A stretch of DNA of 64,000 bases, from positions 4,774,001-4,838,000 of the forward strand of contig NC_070566.1 in assembly GCF_026914185.1 (NCBI RefSeq), written 5' to 3'. The translations under genes were made by a program, and so were the position numbers. Within the stretch, counting starts at the first letter, position 1; every line of letters starts with the position of its first letter. Origin of the DNA: Puccinia triticina. Lineage: Eukaryota > Basidiomycota > Pucciniomycetes > Pucciniales > Pucciniaceae. The notes beneath the pieces are model-generated. The model was not told the DNA's origin, did no database searches, and worked only from the letters and a program-made list of their open reading frames with translations. This document shows positions 44,457-55,517 of the stretch, in pieces.

Positions 44457-45769
44457 TATCCTTGAATTTGGAATAAAATCCAACAAACAGTTACAGATGA
44501 AATTGAACTTGCATCAGACCATTTGAATGATAGAATTATGGTCTGGAACTCTCTAGTTAGTGCCAGACATTCCCCCCTGGTGTGTATTGATTCATCCATA
44601 TGTGTATTGATTCACCAATAGATGTATTGAATTACCAATCTACTATGTCAAGGGAAACAGAAAACTTGGTTGGTTTCCTCAGACCCCACTGGAAGGTCAG
44701 TTATTCAATGCTCACTGATGAAGCTTTTGATAATCAAAATCTCAGCTGCTTTGCATCTTGAAACTCAAAGCATGGAAGCCTGTGAGATTCCAAACCTAGG
44801 TGACCAGTGCCAATCTCATAGCTGAAACAAGTGGTAAGCAATGCAAACCACTTCTGCAGTCATGCACAAAAGCTGAAAAAACTGAGTGTACATTTGTGAA
44901 TGCAGGTACAGAATTTGGTAGCAATACAATATTAGATAATCAACTCAAGTTTGAAGAAACTTAGAGAGCAAATCACAATCAACACCAAAGTCTAGATTGA
45001 ATTCAACTCAGCAATGACAATCAGAAAGACAGAAGCTAATGCACCATTCCAGCTCTGCTAGACACAGTTGAACAGAACAAGACCAACCGCACCAATCCAA
45101 TTCAAAGAGCTGGACAGAGAAATGGTGAGTGCTTGGTTGAGGGATGCAACAACAAGTTAACAGACAAGATTGCTAGACTGCTCAGCTGTTTCTCCAATGC
45201 CAACTGAAGCCGGACAATAGGAGCTCAAAGCCTTTGTTGTGTAAGAACTATACTAGACTCCTAGATAGCAGTAGAGAAGACGCTAAGGCAGACTGCTATT
45301 TGACACGCCTCCGGGTCTATCAGAAGACTGGAACCCAACCTGCTCTTAGTGTTTTGCTTTCTCTCCTATCTTAGTAGAGAGTGGTCTATTGGCCTGCTCT
45401 TAGGTAAAAAGAATCCTCAACTCAATCTTTTATCATTCTCATTTATAAGATTGTATTCAGTTTCAGAACTCTAACAAGAATCTTAGTTCTCTGAATTCTT
45501 TCAAATACATGTATGTATCCCGGTGTAGCAATACATTACATGTATACATTTATGGTGGCAGGTGATTGGGTTGGTTGACTCATGGGAGAGCCATGGTAAG
45601 TAGTGTGTTTGGGAATTTTTCCATCATCCAAGGAATATATGCACAGGTTTCTTGGGTCATAAATTTTAAGGTGTGCAGCTTCTGCCCAGCACAACTAAGG
45701 AAGACTGTAGTTCACTCAAACCCTTTCCAAGGTATCCTTATTATAAAACCCCCTATTATCAAAGTAGGC
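44457..45769. other. No gene recognised; possible LTR fragment
   Basis: AT-rich. Around 45236-45420 a TGTTGTGTAAGAACTATAC start and two CCTGCTCTTAG words, the second followed by GTAAAA, resemble the LTR layout seen elsewhere in the window, but no end or duplication could be fixed. Confidence 0.35.
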
Positions 45770-45776
45770 TTTCTAC

Positions 45777-46065
45777 CAATGGTGAAACTGATACTTTACA
45801 AGTATCAGTATTGTGCGTGTATTGTATTGAAATAGATGTATTTTGGATGCATTGGTTATCAGATACAATACATGGTTTTCCAAAACTGTGTATTTGGGTG
45901 CCCAATACAATACAATACAGCATGTATCAGGGGAAATACATGCTGTATTGTATTGAAATACATGTTTTTGTGATGTATCTGATATCAGATACAATACACA
46001 CTTTTCCAAAACTATGTATTGCCAATACAGATACAAATACATGTATTGTATCAGTTTCACCGTTG
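45777..46065. mobile_element. hAT-type MITE, CAAYGGTGAAACTGATAC ends
   Basis: The left end CAATGGTGAAACTGATAC and the complement of the right end, CAACGGTGAAACTGATAC, are inverted. TTTCTAC(C) lies on both sides (45770-45777 and 46066-46073), a 7-8 bp duplication. The interior is a palindrome of CAATACA and TGTATTG words. Non-coding. Confidence 0.75.
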
Positions 46066-46073
46066 TTTCTACC

Positions 46074-46435
46074 TTGTTTGCTGATGAGTGGCAAGGTAGG
46101 AGAATTGCCATGGAATCCCGCCTTCTGGCATCCATAAACTGGTCAAAATGTGTCCTAAATTTTTGCAAATTCTAACCATGAATCCCCCTAACATGAGTAT
46201 TTGTTCTTCTTTGGTGTACATAAGTCTCCAGTGTGTTTGTCAGCGCATAAATTTTGGTGGTTGTTCTTATTGAAGGAGCAAAAAGGCCCAGCCCCATCCT
46301 GCTCTCAAGTACTCATCCATGCCTCTCTTGAGTTTATCGATTGTGAGTGATTCCTTTGACTTCCTCATTGGATCGCTCAAAAGGTTGAATGGGATACGAC
46401 CAGGGAGAGCGGAACCGATGGGTGCGAAAAAATAT
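46074..46435. other. tRNA 3' flank
   Basis: No gene recognised. A T6 run on the minus strand just past the tRNA end (about 46426-46433) would serve as the RNA polymerase III terminator. Confidence 0.5.
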
Positions 46436-46531
46436 CGTCCCCGGGCAGGCTTGAACTGCCAACCTCTCGATGAATGCGGGTGAGCGCCCTGCGTAACAGT
46501 CGAACGCGCTAACCAATTGCGCCACGGAGAC
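46436..46531 (-). tRNA. tRNA-Asn(GTT) with a 22-nt intron
   Basis: The minus strand folds as a cloverleaf: acceptor GTCTCCG against CGGGGAC with discriminator G; D arm GCGC..GCGC with AATTGGTTA loop; anticodon stem TTCGA against TCGAG around CTGTTAA, giving anticodon GTT; T arm GGCAG TTCAAGC CTGCC. A 22-nt intron (46493-46472) sits one base 3' of the anticodon, the canonical position. A poly-T terminator follows. The sequence closely resembles eukaryotic tRNA-Asn. Confidence 0.95.
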
Positions 46532-47047
46532 GATGAACATGGGCGGCAAATTGGACTACATATACCACTGCGTTTGGTCACTTGGTCTGAGGCTAGACAA
46601 AAACTGGGTTGCGCTACTGATCTCAACAAGGCAAGACCTTAGCTTTACATTTCATCCGCAAAAGCTTCCTGCCCCGGTGGAACGTAGTTCACCCACAACC
46701 CCTTCATGCGGTTCGTATCAGCTTCACTTTCAAGAAATGATGGGATGGAATGCAAGTTTCGCAAAACTCGTCCTTAGACTGTGACACATGCTAGAGCAAA
46801 AACCAGAGGAGAACGTGAACATCGTATAGACAAGCAGTGGACGTTGATAACAAAAATAAGACAACCTCGAAAGAGAATGGAACATCGGGATATCTGCAAC
46901 ATATGGGCTACATCATCAGACTATTTTCAAAGTAGCAGAACTAATGAATCTGTTAAGCTGAGTTCCAGTTCTGCATTTCATTTTTTCCAGACTTTTAACA
47001 GGTAGAAAGAGCAGAGAAAAGCCGATAGGGGGGGGGGGGGGGGCGGT
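46532..47047. other. Intergenic, no gene
   Basis: Upstream flank of the tRNA and downstream flank of the EEP gene. A G run of about 16 lies at 47029-47043, just past the EEP stop. Confidence 0.5.
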
Positions 47048-48127
47048 TTAAACGATTTGGATGACAGCAGACACCATGCGATGGTCGCTGGCGATCGATT
47101 CGTTCTGGAACTGATTAGGGATGACGCCGTACTTGACGGCTTGCCAGAGGTTAGGGGGCGCGGACATAGTCATGATGTAGTCGATCTTCATGGCGTCCTC
47201 GGGGTCGTGCTGGAAGCCGGTGAAGGTCGCGTTGTGGGCTCCGAAGGGCCGGCCGACCTCTGCGCCGCAATCTTTGAAGAATTGGTCCGTCGCCCGGTGC
47301 GCAGGCTGGTCTGCGGCCTTCCCAGTCAGCACCTGGTACGCCGTCTCTTCCCGCGGCGAGTTCAAGTCCCCCATCAACAGCACCGGCTGTCCTTTCGCAG
47401 CCGTCAACTCGTTCGCCTTCTTCAAGATCAGTTTCGCCGATTCAGTCCGCGCTTTTCGGTAAAAAAACGGGGCGGATCAGCAACGATCTTGGGTGCTGGT
47501 TTTAGGTGGAGTGGGCAAGAGACATGAGATACCTTTCACGCCGGCGTTGTCGAAGTGAGTGTTCATGACGAAAAAGGGCAGATTGGAGGGGTCGTCCTGG
47601 CTCTGGCCAGTCGCTCGCGGTTGCAAGGTGAGCAAAGTGACCATCCTCGGTTCAGCCTATAGAGCAGGAGAGCCAACACAGCCAGTTCATGAGAGGAGCC
47701 GAAGAGGGACAGTATGGGGAGAGAGTCTTACGGCATCCCAGCCTCGAGAGCCGGGCAGGTCGGGCTTATCGGAGAGCCAGAAATAGTTAACGCTGAGAGC
47801 TTTGAAGCGGTCGGTCTTCCAAAACAAGGGCACGTATTCGCCGCGGGTCACCCCGTCGTTCCGGCCGACGCCGACCGAGGCGTACTGGCTTGGGATGAGC
47901 TGGTCCTTGAGGTCGATGTACTGATGCTCGAGGACTTCCTAGAGCGCCACGATGTCCGGGGCCTCCCACTTGATCTGGTCGACTATCAGCGGCACACGAC
48001 GGGCCCAGGAGGCCTCGCCCGTCCCGTTCAGCGAGCCTTGCGTCGAGACCGTGTTGTTTGCAGTCAGCGGCGAATAGCGGATGTTGAACGTGGCCACCTT
48101 CAGTAACTTCTCCGCGATCTGAACCAT
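47048..48127 (-). CDS. Endonuclease/exonuclease/phosphatase family protein, with in-frame TAG
   Basis: Three exons (48127-47732, 47656-47533, 47451-47048), with introns of 75 and 81 nt, join to 308 codons including the stop. The full EEP active-site set is visible: TFNIRY (N15), the E of EVLEHQ (E64), NTHFDNAG, GDLNSP, KIDYIM and SDHRM. EEP enzymes are metal-dependent phosphoesterases acting on nucleic acids, phosphoinositides or other phosphodiesters. No signal peptide is visible; substrate unknown. The oddity is codon 63 (47941-47939): it reads TAG where the family has Gln (LQE). It truncates the protein at 62 residues, before most catalytic residues, yet everything else is intact. It is a single CAG to TAG-type change: a fresh pseudogene, a heterozygous allele or an assembly error. 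Divergent from the GT90 gene. Confidence 0.8.
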
Positions 48128-49802
48128 CGTGAAGGAAATATGTAAACGAGAACGAAAAAAAGGAGTTGTATATATTAGCGAGAGGTAGTTCGCACCCACC
48201 ACAGATGGTCTTTATGTCTGCAGACATTCACATCAACATGGGGAGCTGCGAGGACCAAATGTCTCGTGGAAAACTGCGATCACACACACACACGCTTGTA
48301 CAGATCCAGGCGGATCGAGGCGAGAAAGCCTGTGGGTGTTGCAAGCCGTCGACGCTGTGCTGATCCCGCGATGTCCCATCGCGTGGCATGATCCGAGGGC
48401 GGTCTGTGGCTCCCGCGCGTCGTTTCGTGTTCTGATTCTCGAGAGCCTCGGCCTGGAGACGCAGCGCATGAGCGGGGCTCAGGTTTTATCGGCCGGCGTC
48501 CAAGGCCACGGGCGGTGTCTGTCCGGCCCCGAGAGTCGTTCTGGGCCCCACTTTCGTCTGTCTCGACCGCAGCGCCCTCTCTGCTCGGGCCCCCCCCCCA
48601 GATGCGGGCCCGCATTGTGCGTGGCGAGTCCGGAGCCAAGACTCCGGCCGATGGGGGCGGTGTGTGTTTCGGCGGGCATGTCGCCGGTCGGGAGGCTGTT
48701 CGGTCGGGAGGCTGGCTCGCCGAGAGGGGTGCTTGCCGAACGCCGGGTGCCCAGCCTCCGGCCGAGAGACTCGTCGGCGTGGGCAAGCCCAGGCTGCGCC
48801 GGCCGGCCAACGCGCAATCGTCCATGCAGGCGGGTCATCCTTGGCCGGAGTCTGTGCCGGTGCGGCTGGATTCCCCGGCGGCCGGCCGCTACAGCCGCTG
48901 TCTGCGCCGAGGATTCAGCTGGGATTGTGTCCCTAGAGCAGAACTGTCTCTCCCAAAAGGAATCTGGGAAAGGCGCATGGTTTTCCTTCTTTCAGCTCAA
49001 GCATGTATGTACATACGTGGCTGCGATGGGGTGCAGATCGCATTAGCATCTTACATGTGTTGTTCGACGCAAGGTCCGCTGGCCCCGCCCCTTGGTTAGG
49101 AGCTTCTGAGGGAGCGACTCCGGTATGCGCTTTTTGTGGGCCGGCTCTGTCTATCTCGGATGCATCCGGCGTTCTTGATGGGGATCTCGGCGAGATGGAT
49201 GGCAGCAGGATGTGTTCTGTGATGGCCTGTGGATGCCGCCCAGACGGTCGTTCATGCCTCCGAGACTGAGGAGGCCACTTGGATCTCAGAATTGGCGATC
49301 AGAGAGAGGGCGAAGTCTCGAAGCAGCCCAGCTGAGAAGAGAAGAGGGTTCTTCTGCATGGAAGGGCCCCTACATGGCTGCACTCCGCGGGACAGGCCGA
49401 TGGCCGTCGCCGTCGTCACACTCAAAACAGAACAACTGGCGTTTGAGGGAGGCAGGCCTGTTTCAGCCCATCCCCCTGGCCACCACTCCCCTCTCTCTCG
49501 AGCAGCACCAGCGATCTGCCTCTCGCTGGCCCCATTCCTCATCCATCCATCCATCCCCCTGGCCAGCCCCACTCGCGGCTCTCCGCCACCCCCGTCGAGC
49601 TAGTAGTCCGAACGGCCAAGAAGAGCCTCCCGACGGGTTGAAAAACCCGTGTCGGCCGCACCAAGAACAAGCTCAAGGACAACCCTAATTCATACATTCC
49701 CACACACACTCTATCACCCAAATATCTCCTCGCCCTTCTCTCCCCCCTTCCTTCTCTTCCCTCGCCCATCCTCAACTCTCGTCATTCTCCTCCTCATCAG
49801 CA
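48128..49802. promoter_or_regulatory. GC-rich intergenic region between divergent EEP and GT90 genes
   Basis: About 1.7 kb, strongly GC-rich from about 48330 to 49600, with many overlapping open frames on both strands that share no recognisable domain. A TATATATT word lies about 40-50 nt upstream of the EEP start (48168-48175), and a CT-rich tract (49680-49795) precedes the GT90 start, typical of fungal promoters. It probably contains both promoters. Confidence 0.4.
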
Positions 49803-51888
49803 ATGTCTCCGCAGAACTCTCCGCCACGCTCGAATCCGATCAGCTGGCTCTCGGATCTCCAAGGTAAAAAAGACATTCCCCAAGGCATCTTCCCGCGCCA
49901 TTCTGTCGAATGAACCCGCCAGCCATGGTGCCACGATGTGTGTATTGACGATCGGGACATGTTGTGTAGACCGCCCGCTGCTCCCGCTGCGGTTCAACCC
50001 GCTGCAGACGAAGGGCCGGAGCACGCTGGGGAGCCGGCTGGCGACGCTCTGTGCGCTGGGCGTGCTGATCGGCACGGTGGTGGTGATCGACCGGCAGCTG
50101 TTCCGGAACCTGAACGAGCCGCATCTGCTGTGGGACACCAACCTCCATCTGACGAACGCCGTCGTCTCGCGGCTCTGCAACATCATCCCCAGCGCCCGCA
50201 ACGCCTCCCTGCCCGGCCTGCTCTCCGCCAAGCTCTGCTCCAAACAGCTCGCCCAGAAAACCATGCTCCAGAAGGTCTACCAGCCCGATAACGGCCACGA
50301 CTTCGGAACCGCCATGGACCGCCTCATGGACCAGGAGAGGTGCTTGGCCCTCTTCCCCAACCTCTACCAGGAACTCGACCGCGCCGTCGCTTACCACTCC
50401 TCCCGCGGCAACGTCACCATCCAGCACCTCGGTCCGTCCCATACACCTCACCCCCCCCCCCCCCCCCGTCTCACCCCCGCTTACTAATCTCTACCCATCC
50501 CCCACGGCTAATAGATCGCGCATATCAGTACAGCCATGCCCGGGTGCTCATCTACCGCAATCGGGTGTACATCAAAGGCTTCAATGGGTCAGTCTTCTCC
50601 CCCTCGCACCTTTCAGCACCATGCACTCACCTCCAGGATCTGTGCGTGTGACTCAGTGGCCCGGGCCTGCGGACAGAAGCCATATTGAACTCGATCCGTC
50701 AGTAGAGATATTTTCTTCCTATACCCTGATGACACGAGCAGGCCAAGGCGTGAAACTGACACTGCTTAAATGACAGAGGAAGCGGTGATCACGTCGCCAG
50801 AGCTGTTACCGGACATCGAGTTCGTCGTGAAGACGAGCGATGCGCCGCAGCACGGGGACGACGAGCATCCGCTATGGGTCCTGGACCGCACCCAGTCGCA
50901 GGAAGAGGTGTGGCTGATGCCCGACTACGGCTTCTATTCCTGGCCCGAGCCGAAGGTGGGCGGGATGGTCGAGGTGCGCGACAAGACTGCCGAGCGCGAG
51001 GCCACGCTGACGTGGGACAAGAAGATCTCCAAGGCCTTCTGGCGCGGCGCCATCCTCGTCAAGCTCCGTGAAGTCAGTCCCCCCCCCCCCTCTCCCTTTC
51101 CCCAATATCCTGCAGCTCATGGCCGTGCGTGGCGGACGATTGCAGCAATTGCTCGAAGTCTCCAAGGGCAAATCCTGGAGCGACATCCAGCCGATCGTGT
51201 GGCAGAACTTGAACGGCGGACTGAAGACGCCGGAGGACCATTGCAACTACAAGTTCCTGGTGCACACGGAAGGATATGCGTATTCGGGCCGGCTGAAGTA
51301 CCTGCAGATGTGTCGCAGCGTGGTCGTCGGCCACGAGATGCAGTACATCCAGGTACGTCCCCCTTTTTCCGACCTGTGTGTCCCCCGAGATCCTGACGGA
51401 AGGACTGTTGTGTGTTTGTGTGTAGCATTTCCACCACTTATTGGACGCCCGGCCCCACTCGCCAACCCAGAACATCGCGCTCGCCAAAGGCCCCGGCTTC
51501 GAGCATCTGCCCGAGCTCATCGACGGGCTGCTAGCCGACCCGACGTGGGCGGAGTCGATCGCGAACAACTCGTACCCGCTGTTCCGCCACTACCTGTCGC
51601 CGGCCGGCGTCCATTGCTACTGGCGCCAGTCCGTGCCCCTCCCCTCCCCCCTCCCCCATCCACCGCTCCACACTGACCTTCGGCTTTTTGTTTTTTCGCG
51701 CGGGTGCAGGATGTTTAGGGCGTGGGCGAAAGTGCAGATGTTTGTCCCCGAGCGCTCGCCCAAAGACACGCCCTTCGAGTCCTTCAAGTGCGTCTCCCTC
51801 TCCCCCGTCCCCCTCTGCCCCCGTCCGTCCACTGACCTCTGCCCCGTCCCACAGCCTCATGCACGCCGTCGACTGGCCCGCACACTAG
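49803..51888 (+). CDS. CAP10/GT90 family glycosyltransferase (xylosyltransferase-like)
   Basis: Nine exons (49803-49863, 49970-50431, 50515-50587, 50657-50697, 50777-51072, 51116-51352, 51426-51628, 51710-51787, 51855-51888) join in frame to 494 residues. It is a type II membrane protein: a short cytosolic tail, a membrane anchor at about 44-60 (LATLCALGVLIGTVVVI), then a lumenal domain. The CAP10/GT90 region includes WLMPDYGFYSWPEP, KKISKAFWRGAILVKLRE, EDHCNYKFLVHTEGYAYSGR, LKYLQMCRSVVVGHEMQYI and CYWRQMFRAWAKVQMFV. In Cryptococcus, relatives include the beta-1,2-xylosyltransferase Cxt1 and capsule protein Cap10, so Golgi transfer of xylose to glycans is likely; the exact acceptor is unknown. 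Exon 4 is only 41 nt and intron 5 only 43 nt, short for this gene. All junctions keep frame and use GT..AG. Confidence 0.88.
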
Positions 51889-54800
51889 CGACACCCCCCG
51901 CTCGCCACGCCTTCCAGCCACACATGTATATATGTACGCGCGAAAACCACCCGCTAGGGTCTCTCTTTGTTGCTCTTTCGTAGTTGTATGTTCGTATCTT
52001 AGACGTCTCGATACCCGCTCCCTCTCTCCCCGCATCGTTCCTCTCTCTCTCTGTGTCCATCCGTGTAGATAATCGTCCTGTCTAACGCCGCAGCACTCTC
52101 CTCCTCCTGTCTTGCTTGTTTCTGTCCTGGTGTTTTGGGTTGGGCGTTGGCTTTCTGGGCGCTTCAAAACGAGCTCATTCTCTGAGATGTTTTTGTGGCT
52201 CTGGGGGGTGTGTGGGGAGGGGGCCGGTGGCGTCGCTCACAGATCCGGCCGCCATGACTAGCAGCTTTCATTTTTGGGCGGTTTAGCTCCACTTTGGGCC
52301 GCTTTCTCGTAATCGGTGCCCGCTAACCGTCGCTGACACCCCATGTTGCCACTCCCCCCTGTTGATCTTGTTTATTCTCTGCCTGGGCTGTGTTGGTTTG
52401 TGCAGATATGTATCTTTTCCCCTTGGACTACACACTTCCCCCACATTCAGAAAAGTACACAAGATATCCAAAATAAGTATGTGCAGTGCACCCAGTCCCG
52501 TTTTTCAAGCTTTGGAAGGGGTACTCTGTTTGCCCTTGCTCATCAAGCAGCGATAAGAGGCCGCAAGAATACCCGCTCTCCGTGCAGTAAAGGTAGCGCT
52601 GTCTAGGCTGGATTACCAGATCCTCCCAATCTTCTGAATCAATCCTAGCGCCCTTCTGGTGTCGGGTGGATTTGCGGCCTCATCTTGCCAGATGTATCCC
52701 CCCCCTCGGGCTTTGATTGTTCTGGCAGTCAGGGCCGGGATGTGGACGCGAGGTGGCTGCAGCCCTCGGCCCTCTTCCGCTCTCGTCCGCATGTCTGCCC
52801 GTCTGAGGAAACGCGCGGCGGACACTGCTCAGGCTTCCCAAGGGGGAACTCTCGCCGCGGGATCATCCGTCTGCCCCGAAATTTCCGTCTTTTTATGGAT
52901 GTTTGCATGGGGTAATGGTCCTTTCCCCCCCCTTTCTCATCTCCCCCAAACGAAATGGGATTCTGGGAAATTGGAGAGCACCCACTGTGCACACACTCTT
53001 ACAGGCTGGGGGGAGTTGGCTGATTGGGGGAGTCGAATTTGGGGAGGAGTGACTGGCATGAACTCTTGCTAGGTGGTCAAGTTTTGTCTTGGATACCAAG
53101 TCAAAAAAGGGCATGCAAGCAGCCTCTCACTTCACCCACCAGACCTGCTTAAATGCTTAATTTGGAAGTCAAGGTCAGCCCTGAATGCTGGCTGGCAAAA
53201 TTGCATCCAAGTTTCACCTGGCCAACTTTGAATTCCCTGAAGATTTGGTTGCTTAGGAAAAGACACCCACATTGGAAAACAATTGGAATTTGCCAGAAAA
53301 CATAAGTTGTCACTAGACATCAAGTGAAACTTAGCAGCAATGGCTGCAGCGCTGTTCTTGCTCTAGTGAGACAACTAGGCTACAAAGTACAATGACCCCT
53401 GGTTTGCTACAGGGGACTGTCCACACAGCCCACTGTGTAGCTCATTTTAGTTAGGCTGATTTCAAATGTGCCAACAGTTTACTTTTCTTGGTTTAACAAC
53501 ACTCGAAAAGGGCAGGGGACCGGGCATTTGATCCTTCAAATGTGGACACATCCACAGGTTTTTTGAGTTGCTGATCTGAAACTCAGGAGGCTTTGAACCA
53601 GGCCTATTTTGCATGCATTTCATGCTTGAAGCTGAGATGGCAATGGGCTCCTGCCTGCGGACACCTGTCCCCCGTTGGAAAGTATGTTTCTTCCCGTGAA
53701 GGTGCTGCCTGCGGTGTTCCATTTTATTAGAAAGCCATACAGATAGCCGTGCACTTGCCATGGGTACCTGCAAGGGCAGACAGGTATGTGCTAAGTGGTG
53801 ACAGGTGCCTGCCAGCGGTTGCCAATTTCCATCTGCAACTTGAAGTGCCTGAACAAGATTTTGATCACCAAACAAAACAATACTTCTGTATTGTTTTTTT
53901 CTCCACATGAACCCCCTGTCAAGCACATTGGCAAAAGCTCTTAAGGTATTTTCTAATCCCTGTTCATACAGTTTTTTAAAACAGGAGTTTTAGTGTCTTT
54001 CCCATGACATGAAATCCAGGAACTGTATATAATAAATGATGATCAGGTTACCCACCAAACTGACAGACTATGAAATCTCAATTCCAGTATGTTGAGATGT
54101 TTCAGATTCTTAATTTCTGGTTGGCGCCTTTGTTGTTTAGCCATGTATCCAAAGGTAGACACTGCAAAAAAACAGGGTCAAATGTAAGCAGTTGACATGT
54201 GGGAACTTGAGGGAGGCTTGTGGTGTTACTCCAACTTTTCTCAAAGGGTTCTTCACCAAGCTTCAATGCCCATTGCCTGTGCACATTGCACAGAGACTGT
54301 GCCTAAAAGGTGATTTTTTAATTGGAAGTGGGGTTATCAACGGCAGCTTGGTTGGAGCACTTTTTTTTGGAGTGAGAGTGGCACATTTGGTTCAAGTCTC
54401 AAGATATTCCCATGATATACCTATCCATTAATCTCAATCTGCTTCTATAAAATTGGTCTGAGTTTTTTGGTTCTTTCTCAGTTGTTTTTGGCAGCAGATT
54501 GAACAACAAATAATTGAAAAAATGAAGGCTGTTTCTTCACCCATCACAAAACCATCTGATAAATTTTGGACTTGGTGCCGGAGGGATGAGTGGAAAACAA
54601 GCCTGAGGAAGAAAGCTCAAGGCAGAGAGAAAAACAAGAGAGCCCTCAAAGAGGTCTAAGCTGCTAGCTTGTGAGAGGGAAAAATGCTCTCACTACAGGA
54701 GACTCGAGGGTCTCAGGGAAAAGGTGCAGGAACTGATGGTGTTTTGATTATCCAGATGAGCAGACTTTGTAGCTATTACAACTGAGGGAGAAGTTGTGGA

Positions 54801-55357
54801 CAGAAGGTGAACAAGCATATTCATCTGGAGGGAGGAAAAAAGAGTGAAAGATGTGTGAAAGGGAGAGAAATGGACCCTGGGCAGTTGCAGTTTCAACACC
54901 ATCATCCCGTGGAAATTTCTTCCTTTCCAATGCCTAAAGATAGCTGGTTTCCTGCCTGCTAATGGGTTCTTTTTTGACTTCTGTTAACCACATACCCACA
55001 GAGAAAGTAAAGAGTAGCAGATTGCATCCATGTTGGCTGTTGACAAGTTGGCTAGCCTAAACAGCGCAGACATTGACACAGAACTGGCCGCAGAGGACTT
55101 GGTTGCTTGCAAATCCCCAGCTACTCAAGCATGCACGTACCTCACTCTGGGCTTTGACTGACTTGGTTGGGCAGATTCTCTTGAGTGCCCACAATCCACG
55201 TAACTGACACATGTGTGAATACCAGGAATATACAGAGTCATAAAACACGGCAAAATTCTACCCATGGAATGTCTTCAAATGAGAATACCGTGAGTGTCCA
55301 TAATATCACTCAGCCAGTGCTGTAGGGGTATAATTTCATGGGAACTTTGTGTAACTC
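51889..55357. other. Intergenic, no recognised gene
   Basis: About 3.5 kb. The first 1 kb is GC-rich GT90 3' flank with CT runs; the rest turns AT-rich. Open frames (for example 53926-53462 on minus) have no domain that I recognise. No TIR or LTR could be fixed. Confidence 0.4.
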
Positions 55358-55515
55358 TGGTATTCAAAATTGCATATGCCACTGTTTACATAAAAGCATA
55401 AAGCCAATTTTTGGCTGGGAGATGTCAGCGTGCATAAAACTTAAAGTGACATCTCCCAGCCAAAATTGCAGTTTATGATTTTATGTAAAAAAATCTTATG
55501 CAATTTTGAATACCA
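55358..55515. mobile_element. MITE related to the 8439-12118 element
   Basis: A long palindrome: TGGTATTCAAAATTGCATA at left, TTATGCAATTTTGAATACCA at right, and GGCTGGGAGATGTCA with its complement around the centre. TA follows the right end; TC precedes the left, so the duplication is not perfect. It serves as the empty form for reading the nest at 8439-12118. Confidence 0.75.
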
Positions 55516-55517
55516 TA

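Noticed and set aside
46267..46629. Minus-strand 120-codon frame
   Set aside because: It reads through the tRNA-Asn gene; the similarity is that of a tRNA, not a protein.
48280..49603. Long frames on both strands between the EEP and GT90 genes
   Set aside because: High GC keeps frames open; no family resemblance and no consistent splice structure.
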